From assembly GCA_905221605.1 (NCBI GenBank), contig CAJNDS010000258.1:62001-126000 (forward strand): a stretch of DNA of 64,000 bases. Direction: 5' to 3'. Each line of letters begins with the position of its first letter. Positions within the stretch are counted from its first letter, which is position 1. Positions 55,175 to 64,000 of this stretch are shown one piece after another. Source of the stretch: Symbiodinium natans. Lineage: Eukaryota > Sar > Dinophyceae > Suessiales > Symbiodiniaceae. Under the pieces are notes generated by a model, which was not told the origin of the DNA, ran no database searches, and saw nothing but the letters and a program-made list of their open reading frames with translations. A program made the position numbers and the translations under genes.

Positions 55175-55360
55175 GTTCACAGCTAGTTCAAGCCACACTA
55201 CCAAAGCCACTACCGAGCCCTAAAAAGTCCCGGCCAGAAAGCACCTACCCTAAGCACACGCCCTCTCCTTTTTTGACTTTGCCGGAAATGCAGCTCAGAG
55301 TACGAAGCACAAAGCAAGCAATCGAATTGCGGCAAAGCTGAGTAGACAAAGCTTACCACC
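55175..55360 (+). repeat. Left terminal repeat, copy 2 (186 bp)
   Basis: Second copy of 54469-54654, at the left end of the long element. Confidence 0.9.
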
Positions 55361-55603
55361 AATTTAACACTGGCAAAGTCAAAGCTCGCCCCGAACAGCC
55401 CAATTTTTAAAAGTGAGCGAAGACGTGCCAGGCGTGCCCCCCAGTTGACTGGGTGGATCAAGCGGAGTGTTGTAACATGGCTTCCGTGACTCAAAGTTCC
55501 AAGCGCAGAGCCAAAAACCAGAGCTGCTTCCCGAAGCCAGTCGCCTCGTAGAAGTCGTGTCACGTGAGGACCCCCCAATAAGGAGGGGAAAGAAAAAGCA
55601 CGG

Positions 55604-55903
55604 CTAGGGTCGATTGCCCAACTGTCGGAGCACAGAACAAAGTACAGATCCAATGCCTTGGATGACTGCACACAGAGAGGCCTGAACCTCCGCCAAACGA
55701 GTGTTGCAGAGCTCGAGGTCGGCCTCCATGTCAGACAACCGGACTGTGTGCCCACTGGACGACTGCTCCAGGGCGAGGACACGAGTGAGAAGCCCATCTG
55801 TTGTCAGATGAGCGCCCGACAGGTCCCCTTGCAGGATGGCTACCTGATGCCTGAGACGAGAGACCTCCTCCCGCAGAAAGGCCACCTCGTCAGAGCGGTC
55901 CAT
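55604..55903 (-). CDS. Coiled-coil protein of the element
   Basis: 99 residues starting MDRSDEVAFLREEVSRLRHQ with heptad-like leucines through VAILQGDL, VLALEQ and DMEADLELCNTRLAE, ending IGSVLCSVLRQLGNRP before TGA. Predicted oligomerising coiled coil; function unknown. It is the last frame of the element in transcription order. An earlier in-frame ATG at 55,960 would add 19 residues. Confidence 0.5.
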   Translation of the reverse strand: MDRSDEVAFLREEVSRLRHQVAILQGDLSGAHLTTDGLLTRVLALEQSSSGHTVRLSDMEADLELCNTRLAEVQASLCAVIQGIGSVLCSVLRQLGNRP

Positions 55904-57313
55904 GTGCACGGCCCGCGGGTAGAAAAGCCAGCTGCGGAAGCCTTTCAAAGTGATGTACATGAAAAGGACGTGTAAAGCGTTCCATGTTCAAATGCAAAGA
56001 GTGCTCTAATGCTCCCTGAGAGCCACGTGGGACAGAGGCCGCGCGGGAAAAGAGAGGCCGTTATGGCACCGCCGCTGCTCGTCAGGCCGTCCAAGCATGA
56101 GAAAGGCTGACAGGAACCCCCAAAAGTGGGATAACAGGGAGAAAGCGTGCGTTCATTTACTCCAACAGACGGTGCGCGGATCTGAAGCATTGAGCGGCGC
56201 ATATCTCCTGGCGAGGTTGCAGGCAGGGGGCCTAAAACCAGCTGAAGGAAACTATCCTACCGCCCGAAAGACCCACAGGCCGAAACCCAGGCTTAGGGAC
56301 AGTGCAAATGAGGGCAGAGGAAGCCGCACAAAGAAATTCTGTCTGCCACAAGTTGAGTTATCCCAAGGGAAAGAAATGTGCCTCCAAAGAGAAAGCTTGT
56401 AATACTGGGCACAGGGAGCTGCAGGCTAGGGCGAGTGCTGCGTGGCATGCTCACAAAGAACAGCAAAAACAAGACGGAGCCATCCTTCTCGCCAAAACGC
56501 ACGCTGGCCCTGGACTGATAGGTCCTAGCGCGTGGGACTGAAACGCGGAAGCTGCGACGAGCCGAGGATTTAAGGACTGTGTGACAATCTTGAAGGCCTG
56601 TAAGAGGCTCCGAACTAGCCGAAAAGGGAAGCCGGCCTGACTCTTGACAGGAAAAGGAGAGGGTGTAGGCAAAGCCCCTTACTGACTGCCAGCAGAACAA
56701 ACGCACTGAGCCAAGCACGGCCTAGGGCTCCGTATGGATTGGGACGCATTCCTATACAGGGGGGAAAAACCGAAGGCTCGGGGTGTAGCTCAAAGTCACC
56801 GGGTCAAATGAGCTTTAGGCAAATGCCGGGCCTGAAGACGCGAGAAGGAGGACGATATCTCGGAGCTTTGGTGGCCGAAGCAGCCAAGACCTGAGCGAAA
56901 AGAAAAGGAGGGGCAGCCCACCGTAAGAGCGGCGGATTATGCGCTATGGAAAAGAGAAAAACTGGTGGAGTAACCCGAATTAATGACGCCTACGCTGCCG
57001 CCAGTATTTCTCCCTCCGTGCCGGCACCAAAGTCGGCCGACTGCCTAAGCACGTGAGACCTGCTCAATGAAATCACGGAGATCACAAAGGAGGATCTTGA
57101 AGCAGGAAGCATGTCTAAGGGCCAAATGTCAATGCCAATCTCACGGTATAAGCCCCGCAAAGCTAGCCCAGGAGCAGAAGCACGGAGTGCCATGGTGCTG
57201 TTGAGGGCACACAAACAAAAGAAAGTGCAGGTACAAAGGCTATTTGAAAGCCTGCGTAACCAAGCACACCTGAAAGGAAGGCCCTGTGGAATCGAGAAAA
57301 GAAGGGGTCACCC

Positions 57314-57619
57314 TCACGAGTTGCTTGGTGCTTCAGCTAGAGGAAACTCCTCCGACTCAGGCTCTGGGGACATCTCGGCCAAGTTGCGGACAAAGAGAGC
57401 TCGCTCCTGAGGATGTTGTGCCAAAGCGTCCAAAAGAGTCTTGACCAAGTCGTTCTCGAGGCGGATGGTACTCCATCTCGCCTTCCAATTGTGCGAAAGT
57501 ATTTGCCTGGCGGACGCAAAGGAACGATCCTTAGTCAAAGCATCCCAAAGCGGGCCGTCCGCGGCATCGCGGATCTGATAGAAACGCGCGTCTGACATGG
57601 GCTCGTCCTGGGACGACAT
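57314..57619 (-). CDS. Small helical protein of the element
   Basis: 101 residues starting MSSQDEPMSDARFYQIRDAA and containing LTKDRSFASARQILSHNW and ENDLVKTLLDALAQHPQ, with an acidic tail (EMSPEPESEEF). It has the balanced composition of a soluble helical protein, unlike the hydrophobic frames of the surrounding pyrimidine-rich spacer. No family was recognised. Confidence 0.5.
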   Translation of the reverse strand: MSSQDEPMSDARFYQIRDAADGPLWDALTKDRSFASARQILSHNWKARWSTIRLENDLVKTLLDALAQHPQERALFVRNLAEMSPEPESEEFPLAEAPSNS

Positions 57620-59203
57620 AATGGCAAAGCTCAGAGAAAAGTTGCACTATCCCGTTGGAGTGGGAGACGCCACAAACAGTCTTGGGCCCCAAAGGCTGGC
57701 GAGAGGGCACAGACGCAGGTGACACCCCGCAGGGGCGCAGATGAAGCAGACACTGAAAGTTAGACAGAACAAAAGTAGGCAAGCACAATACCCAATGATA
57801 CGCACTGATATCCTGGGGTGTAAAAATCGAAGAACTGGCCGAGTCGCGCACGGATGCACCGAGAAAAGCTCCAAAGACAAGCCGTCTCGGCGTCTGCGGG
57901 AGTGGCATAGGCCAAGACCTGCACAGGACGGAGATGTCCCTGAAAGGAGGGCTGACCTAACGAGCCGAAACCTTTGGGCCCGAGAAGTAGGAGATAAGAA
58001 TCACAAGAACAAAGGCTCAAATGAGTGTCCCCAATGTCGACATCTGAAGGAAGACGTGACAAAAGCACAGTGCTCTAGGGACCTGAAAGGACTCAGCAAC
58101 ACTGATGTGTGCCAGCATCTTGAGTCAGGGACGCCTGGCGGAAAGGTTCCAAGAGCCGGTGGGACCAATGGCCTCGAAATGCACAAAACTGACGCTCAAT
58201 GGCCCAGGAGTTGGAGTGCGGTTGCGGTCTCAAAGAGACAAAATCCCCGCAAGCACAGTGAAGAAAAGACGGTCAGACTGCAATGAGGCAAGCACTCGCG
58301 AGGTCGAAGCAACCCCCAGGGCAGGAGAAAGGCAAACTCTGGGTGGTCGTATCGCACCTGGGGCAGACCAGGGGTCACGAAGTCCTAACTGGCTGGCGTG
58401 TAACTTGGATGACATGAAGCAGCATGAGACCTATAGATAGGTTTAACACTCCTGCACCGGTAACGAAAGGGAGATGCCCAAGGTTCAAGATGCGCGGAAC
58501 AGGGGAGCATGCTGAAAAGCCTCTGAGCTGCTGACCCCAACGGACTGGGACCAGAACATCAGCGGGTCGAGGTCGAAACCTCCCGAGAAAAAGGAAAAGA
58601 GGGCCGGTCGATGTGGGAGGGCGGCTTCGGGAAAAGGGACCCGCCAGAGCATGAAAATATTCATGCGACGTCGCACAGGGAAGCCCCATTAGGGAAAGAA
58701 AGTAGCTGCCCCGAATGCTATCTGTTATTATTTTGTGTCAAAAGCAAGCTCCAAGCGAAAGCAGGGTGACTACACCGTACACCTTCCAGGGAAAATGAAC
58801 CTGGAAGGCGCAGCCCAGGCTGCTGTCAGGAACTGTTATGCGGGCCAAAGCGAGGCAAGCCGAACAGCACACAGAGAGACAGCAAGCGGAGCGCAAAAAA
58901 AGGCTGGGCTGAGGGAAAGATTGGACACACTGAAAGCTGCGCCTGGAAACATGTGAGCAGGTTCCAAAGACAGACCTGGGAGCGAAAGCTGCATGAGAAG
59001 GGGCACAAGAATCTGGAGTGAAAGCAGCCCCAAAACCGCAGGCCCACTCGGATTTGCATCGGCGCGTTCTGAAGCCAATCGTCCTTCAGCAGCCTAAGGC
59101 GCCCGGAGGAAAATGCGGTGAGACAAAGGCCAAAACGGACAGAACGAGCAAAGCCAAAGCAGAGGGCGCCAAAGGAAAGACAAGGTGCTGGAGTGAGGGC
59201 TTT

Positions 59204-59960
59204 CTAGGGCTGCCCTTGTGCTCTCCTAAAAGCTTTGTAGCAGATGCCACAGCGGTGACGATGAGGTAAATCCTCGCGCGTAAGAACTACCCCGCAATGG
59301 CCAGCCCCGCAGTCTTGACATGTAGAGCGGCAGTAAATTTGCTGGACAATCACCGTTTCGTTGTGCTGGCTGAGTGGGAAGGCGTCCGACCCCATGCCAG
59401 TGGAAAAAGGAGGACTGTGATACCCAAAGCCAAAGCCATTGGCCGATGTTCCATCCATGGCCCGCTTCCCTGGCGCGCTGAATCAAAGTATCAAAGGCCG
59501 AGTCCTGCTCCATCCAAAAGCGAAGCCAGTCGTCCTCCTTCCAACCACTGGTGCCATCGAGGGAAGCGGCCTCGTCCAACCATACATGTGCACGAAGAAG
59601 GTCAGCGGGGGCCAGACCAAGGGAACGGTGGCCATTAGGAAAATGCGGCCAATGGCCATCGAAAGCAGTATGCGCCGGCGTGGTCTGAGAAGCTGACGTG
59701 CTCGGGTTCGAAGCGGCCTTCTCCATCTCCTCAACCCAATGGAAAGCCCAATCATCAGAGCCGAAGCCAAAGACAGTATCCATTTTTTCAGCAGCCTCTG
59801 TTAAAGGAGTGAATGCTGGAGAGGACGAAAGCCAATGCCACAGCCATTGCGCCGGTGAAAAGCCACTAGTCGCCGGCATGTGGCGCGCGTCTTCCAGCCA
59901 AGATACCGCCTTGTTTACCTCCGTATCCGCAAGGCCCAGGAAAATGTCGACATTTGCCAT
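59204..59960 (-). pseudogene. Trp-rich repeat protein with Cys/His C-terminus, frameshifted
   Basis: From ATG at 59,960 (MANVDIFLGLADTEVNKAVS) the frame contains four related units of the form G[FW]....W...W...: GFSPAQWLWHWLSSSPAF, GFGSDDWAFHWVEEM, GWKEDDWLRFWMEQDSAF and GWNIGQWLWLWVSQSS. Near 59,420, at a TTTTT run, the coding signal moves to the next frame. That frame gives CRSTCQDCGAGHCGVVL then LPHRHRCGICYKAFR, a zinc-finger-like cysteine/histidine set, and stops at 59,204. The first frame stays open to 59,226 but loses the pattern. An upstream in-frame ATG at 60,140 would add 60 residues with a hydrophobic stretch, doubtful because the spacer itself is pyrimidine-rich. No known family was recognised. 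Confidence 0.55.
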
Positions 59961-61906
59961 TGCCAGCAAAAAAGCAAAGATGGGCAGGGCCACCAAGGCA
60001 AGAGACAACTTTCGTGTCAAAGTTGGAAAGCTAAAACGAGGATCAAAGCTCTGAAGCAAAGCGGCAAACAAGAATGAAGAAGCTCTGGATGCAAAAAAGA
60101 AGCACTGATTTGCTGTGTAGTTGTTACACACGAAGCTCACAAACGACGCTCAATAGCAGTTCAGATTGTCTGAGTGCGAGGCCCGGGGAAAAGCGCTGCA
60201 ACCAATCTACCCCCCCGTAGGGTAAGGGTGAAGAGCCGGGCCGAAGCGAGTAAGCACTGAAGCTCCGATGCAAGCACCGACATGAGTGCAAAATAAAGAA
60301 AGCCAAAGCAAAGTGATGCAAGTCTGCCCGAAAGCGCGACCCCCTTTCTGAGGCTCGCAGCAGAGCAAAGATTCGCGTTCAAAAAGGGGAGCGGCCACTG
60401 TCAAACCAGACCTGACCCGATATCAAGGGCAAAATGAAAATTTCCCAGAGGGCCTGGAGATTTTCCTCCTGCACAGGTTAACAGGCAGTCCTTATGAGGG
60501 ATTAGGGCTTAAGGGTTATAAGGTTTGAAACCTATGCCCCTCTTTTTTGGTATCCAGCCGACGACCAAATGGGAAAGAACGCGGGAATGGTTAAAGCTAT
60601 GGACTTGCATACGGGAGACATGCCCGAATAAAGAATGCCGATTATTGTGATAGAAGCCTCTCCAAAGAGAGCCTCCTTGTGGCTGAAGCAATGCAAAGCT
60701 CCACGGGCTGAAGTGAAAGCCGTAAAATGCCATACAGGAATGTGATTGCGCTCCAGGGCAACAGCAGGGCTTCCGAAGGACTGTATGGTATTGACAAAGC
60801 TGAGCGCTGGGCTTGATGTAGGCGGTCTGGAAGGATCCCTCAGGCGAACAGGCCAAAAACCCCTAGGCCAGACCTGAATTGTCAACCGAAACGTCCGCTG
60901 GAGGTTGGCGGAGCCAAGAAGGCTAACAACCGAAACTGTAGAGACGTCTCGCCCTGAAGTCTTTAACGTTCGCGAGACCCTGGGTGTCCGTTCTGTATGA
61001 GTAGCTCCGGTGATGGTGTGCGACACCCGAAAGAAACACACAAAAGATAAAAGGCCTCCACCCCCCTTTTTAGGTCGGGAAGGCCGGCAAGGCACCGATG
61101 TGTGTCAGGAAAGCAACAAGCTGAGCTCAAAGCAAGACGGAGTCGGCCTCCCAGGGCTTCCGGAGCAGGAACAGCGGAAAGGTGTGGCCTGCTCTCGGCT
61201 ACAAAAATAGAAACTGACAAGAGTCAGAACGCCAAAGGCCTACAGCCACGAAGAAGCAAGGAAGGGACCTGACGGTCCCAAAAATTGGAAAATGCGACAA
61301 AGCAAAGAAATGAACTCGCGATAAATGCACAAGGGCAATAGGCATTAGGAGGCAAAAATGTCTCCAAGCCTAAGAAGCTCTGACGCTCGGAAAGTATGCT
61401 CAGCAGGCAGACGCTCTGAGTGCAAGGCAGAAAAGAGATAATCTTCCAGCACCCCCTCGGGGCCTGAGCGAAAGCTAATGATGCCGGCTCTGAGAGGCAA
61501 GTTATTGAACTGCAAAAAAAAGACACACCAAAATTGGAAGTCCCGATCATGCAAAGCACTCTAGAAGAGCATCAAAGAGCGAAGCCTGTCGTGGTGCGTG
61601 CGCACACCGCTCGAAGAAGTTGAAATGAGAGCGAGAACGGCACCTGAGCTCAATGGACATGTCAAAAAAAAAAAGAAATGGCGAAGCGAAGGAAGGGCAT
61701 GGCACTGGCCCCTCACCACAGAACAAAGTGATTTTTGCACAAAAGGCAGGGTCGAGCGCAGGCAAAAGGTCAGCCAAAAGCGACAAGCTGAGCTGAGGGT
61801 GAAACGACTCCCCGATTCAAGTGCATACTGCCAAGAGGCATGAAGGTTGGCTGCGGGACTTCTCAAGCCAGAGGAAAAGTGCCCGTCTCGGGATAAAAGC
61901 CAGAAA

Positions 61907-62605
61907 TTAGCTGGGCTGATCACTGGCGGCTTCGTCCTCCAGTACAGCAGGTGTGGTCGGAGACCCAGGAGAAGCTGTAGTCGGTGGAGCTCCCGTACTC
62001 TTCGGTGCTGCTGGAGGTGGAGCAAGACCAATGAAAGAAGCCGTCGCCGATGGAAGGGTCGGAGTAGAAGGGTGAGGAACCGCATAGACCCCAAAAGGCA
62101 ACTGCAAAGTGGCAAAGCCGTCAACGTATATGAAGGGCAAAGTGACAGCGGCCGGTCTTGGGGGCGGAGGGCCCGAGGGTCCCGCAGACCCAGGAGCTCC
62201 AAGTGCAAGGGCAGCCAAGCCAAAGGAAGATCCCGGCGTGGTCGCTGTGGAATGCGTCAGCGCAGTGGAGGGACCAGATGGGCCAGAAGGAATGTCCGGG
62301 GCCCCTGCAAAGCTGGAAGAGGGACGAGGCGTGGTACCCGAGGACGGCTCACCATCTGCGGACCTGGCTCGACGGCTCTCCATTCCACGACGCAAAGCCA
62401 AAGATGACACAGAACCCGCCTTGGATCTGACCAGCGTGCTATCCCCTGTAGGGGGGGGAGGACCGCCCGGCGGGGACGGGACTTCTTCCGTTTCCGAGCT
62501 CGCATCCCGTGAGCGGGGTTTTGGCGTAGGCAAACCAGCAAAGCGGCCCCGCCTCAAAATCGAAGCAAGGGGTTTCGCGGCTGGTCGTTTGTGCCCCGGC
62601 ATCAC
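61907..62605 (-). CDS. Pro/Ser-rich low-complexity protein of the element
   Basis: 232 residues with a basic start (MPGHKRPAAKPLASILRRGR), a long Pro/Ser/Thr/Gly-rich middle, and one ordered-looking segment (AVTLPFIYVDGFATLQLPFG) before a Pro/Ala tail. It resembles gag-type or other nucleic-acid binding linkers in composition only. The ordered segment and clean start argue against chance. Function unknown. Confidence 0.45.
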   Translation of the reverse strand: MMPGHKRPAAKPLASILRRGRFAGLPTPKPRSRDASSETEEVPSPPGGPPPPTGDSTLVRSKAGSVSSLALRRGMESRRARSADGEPSSGTTPRPSSSFAGAPDIPSGPSGPSTALTHSTATTPGSSFGLAALALGAPGSAGPSGPPPPRPAAVTLPFIYVDGFATLQLPFGVYAVPHPSTPTLPSATASFIGLAPPPAAPKSTGAPPTTASPGSPTTPAVLEDEAASDQPS

Positions 62606-63421
62606 CAGGCGGAGGACCGAAAAGGGAAAAGGGGAGTTACAAAAGGAATGCTAGGATGCAAGAGCCAGGTAGGCGACCTCTTGAGAGGAGGCTGCAGTCC
62701 ACACACAGAATGACGTGCGCTGGTGCTCCAAAAGGGAAGGACAGACGAAGCAAGAAGCAAGAACCAATAACTTGAGTCCCCTGCCATGCCAGCAAGACCA
62801 GAATGTCGGCGGAGCGGATGGCAAAAACAAGGTGCTCAACACCTGCAGTTGCGTACCAAAAGAAATGCACAGACCAAGTGAAGCTGCTAGCGGAAGTGCA
62901 GGGAAAACGGCAGCCTGGCCAAGCATGGCCTGAGAAGCCCGGACAGTGTCCTGCAGAAACAGGCGAAACAAGAACGTATACTGTCGCCGACGCAGACATA
63001 GCTCAAAGGCCGCAAGACAGCGAGCTCAAAACCAGCAGGCCTAACGGGGGAAGTCGGCCATGCCCAGGAAAGGTCAAAAGAAATGCAACAGTGGACACCA
63101 CTGAGCTTGAGTTGCAGGAACCGATGCAACAATGAACAAGAAAACGCAAGTCAATGTAACATGTGCTCACAATGACCGCAGCTGGTTAACAAACGGGCTT
63201 TTGCACGGAGCATCATGTAACTGAAAAATTGCAAAGCAAGTCGCCATGGGATGAAAAGCAGAAGGAAGTCCCGTGCAAGATGTCCACAGGATACCTCCAA
63301 AGGAACAGAGCCTGGCATGAAAGTGCACGAACGCTGAGCGGACGCCCAGAGGCAGGAGCTTCCGAGCACCCTGCGGAAGAACATGTGCACATAATGGCGT
63401 AGAAAAGGGAAAAGGGGGCCA

Positions 63422-63640
63422 TCATGGCCTAACCATCTTCCAAGCACGAAAGGCACGAGACAAGGTCGCCTGGGCCTCAAGGTGCTCTAGACGCACTGAA
63501 AGCATTGAACACCAGCGCAAAAGTAAAGCCAATGTACGTCCGTGTGCGAGGTGCTCTCTTTGCAAGAAACTCAAGCTGCTGGCGCTGGTATCGCTGGAAG
63601 AAGCGTTGCCAGGCGAGGCCACCTCAAGGGCCTGTCCCAT
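63422..63640 (-). CDS. Small helical protein of the element
   Basis: 72 residues starting MGQALEVASPGNASSSDTSA, then a long amphipathic helix (LALLLRWCSMLSVRLEHLEA and AQATLSRAFRAWK). First frame in transcription order. A GTTAGG donor-like word follows WKM near the end, so it could be a first exon. Confidence 0.45.
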   Translation of the reverse strand: MGQALEVASPGNASSSDTSASSLSFLQREHLAHGRTLALLLRWCSMLSVRLEHLEAQATLSRAFRAWKMVRP

Positions 63641-63725
63641 CTGGCAGCTGATCGCAGCTGCCGTGCACGAGGCCTAGTGCCGAATCTGTAGCTTACAAGT
63701 TCTCTAGACAAAGCTTGTCAGTAAT

Positions 63726-63815
63726 ACAAAGCAAAGCTACCAAGCGATATAATGCAACAACAAAAGCGAAGCTACTAAGCGATGCACAATAAAAGCGAAG
63801 CTACTAAGCGACGCA
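63726..63815 (+). repeat. Three 29-base subterminal repeats
   Basis: Units at about 63726, 63757 and 63786 share AAGCGAAGCTACTAAGCGAYGC with increasing similarity towards the right end. The short element has only the last unit. They may be recombinase or replication protein binding sites; this is inference. Confidence 0.6.
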
Positions 63816-63913
63816 ATGGAAACTGCAAGAATTCGGTGTGTGGCTTGAACCAAAAGCAACAAAGTACGGTGATCTTTCACAACAGTAAACAGACATGAGT
63901 AAACACATGAACC
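63786..63913 (+). repeat. Right terminal repeat, copy 2 (128 bp)
   Basis: Second copy of 55047-55174. It ends CATGAACC, and the next base differs from the first copy's context, fixing the right end. Confidence 0.9.
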
Positions 63914-64000
63914 CGACTCCAGCGAAACCAATGGAGCCATCACATCAGCCCTGGCGGCTTACTACGACAGCGCACAAACGGACGCCGCGATTGCTGCGGC
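63914..64000 (+). pseudogene. Right-hand part of the fibre-like gene (partial)
   Basis: Open to the window edge, reading DSSETNGAITSALAAYYDSA then QTDAAIAA, the same Ala-rich stalk style as the frame ending at 54,466. The two bases TA left over at 54467-54468 plus C at 63914 complete a Tyr codon, so phase is kept when the inserted bases are left out. Confidence 0.55.

Larger units (their letters stand above)
55175..63913. mobile_element. Long (8.7 kb) element with five minus-strand reading frames
   Basis: Shares both ends with the 706 bp copy. The termini carry a five-base inverted match (GTTCA at the left, TGAAC at the right, offset by one base). No target-site duplication is visible. Near the right end are three 29-base subterminal units (63726-63815, core AAAAGCGAAGCTACTAAGCG). 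All convincing frames are on the minus strand, and spacers are purine-rich on the plus strand. No transposase, integrase, reverse transcriptase or polymerase motif was recognised, so the mobility mechanism is unknown. The five frames may be separate genes or exons of one transcript with long introns. Confidence 0.7.

Noticed and set aside
54469-55360. 186-base repeats as LTRs of a retrotransposon
   Set aside because: The intervening 520 bases have no primer-binding site, polypurine tract or pol motif, and the second repeat is the left end of a longer element, so these are element termini in tandem.
55210-55797. 195-residue minus-strand frame overlapping the coiled-coil gene
   Set aside because: Different frame of the coiled-coil region continuing into spacer and the terminal repeat; Leu/Ser/Phe-rich without motif.
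56783-56855. tRNA-like start GGGGTGTAGCTCAAAG
   Set aside because: No matching acceptor stem, no GGTTCGANTCC T arm at the right distance.
57741-58286. 181-residue plus-strand frame with CPQC in the long element
   Set aside because: Composition is the Lys/Arg/Glu bias expected of the purine-rich strand; no repeats or domain pattern.
1-64000. CRISPR array or bacterial operon
   Set aside because: No regular repeat-spacer pattern; genes are spliced and repeats are eukaryotic minisatellites.

Overview
The window looks like nuclear DNA from a dinoflagellate, most likely of the Symbiodiniaceae type. All recognisable host genes lie on the minus strand, head to tail, from the left edge to about 49.5 kb. 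They are built from many short exons. Introns can be small (52, 53, 68 and 104 bases where I could place both ends), and both GC and GT donors occur, usually in an AG|G context. TTTAGGG-type interstitial repeats, a GGGTAAATA array and long GA tracts fit the same picture. No tRNA, rRNA or CRISPR array was found.

Layout of the host part. From 1 to about 17.9 kb there is one very large gene, cut by the left edge, for a cysteine-rich modular extracellular protein with about a dozen repeats of a sushi-like unit. From 17.9 to 22.0 kb there are only weak exon candidates and repeat arrays. Then come a DEAH/DEVH-box RNA helicase (22.0-27.35 kb), a glycogenin-like GT8 glycosyltransferase (27.4-28.8 kb), a Zc3h12a-like NYN ribonuclease (29.1-30.6 kb), an intronless EXO1 nuclease (31.0-33.16 kb), a PrpF-family isomerase (34.2-36.1 kb), a poorly understood stretch (36.1-39.9 kb), a secreted arylsulfatase of at least 15 exons (about 40.0-45.2 kb), and an XK-related membrane protein (48.1-49.5 kb). 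Helicase, GT8, NYN nuclease and EXO1 follow each other closely, as in dinoflagellate unidirectional gene arrays. Nothing suggests a shared pathway; the common features are orientation and splice style.

The right-hand 12 kb is different. After a TTCGAA-rich minisatellite (51.0-51.75 kb) the plus strand carries a run of intronless GC-rich reading frames (52.5-54.47 kb). The largest resembles a phage or virus tail-fibre protein. That frame is interrupted at 54,468 and seems to resume at 63,914 with phase kept. The 9,445 inserted bases are two head-to-tail copies of one element, a 706-bp short form and an 8,739-bp long form, which share exact ends (GTTCACAG...CATGAACC). The long form has five intronless minus-strand reading frames separated by 0.8-1.9 kb spacers. 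One encodes a tryptophan-rich repeat protein with a cysteine/histidine C-terminus, broken by a frameshift. I recognise no transposase, integrase or reverse transcriptase in it. This element is the best candidate here for an undescribed system; the cysteine-rich repeat gene is second.
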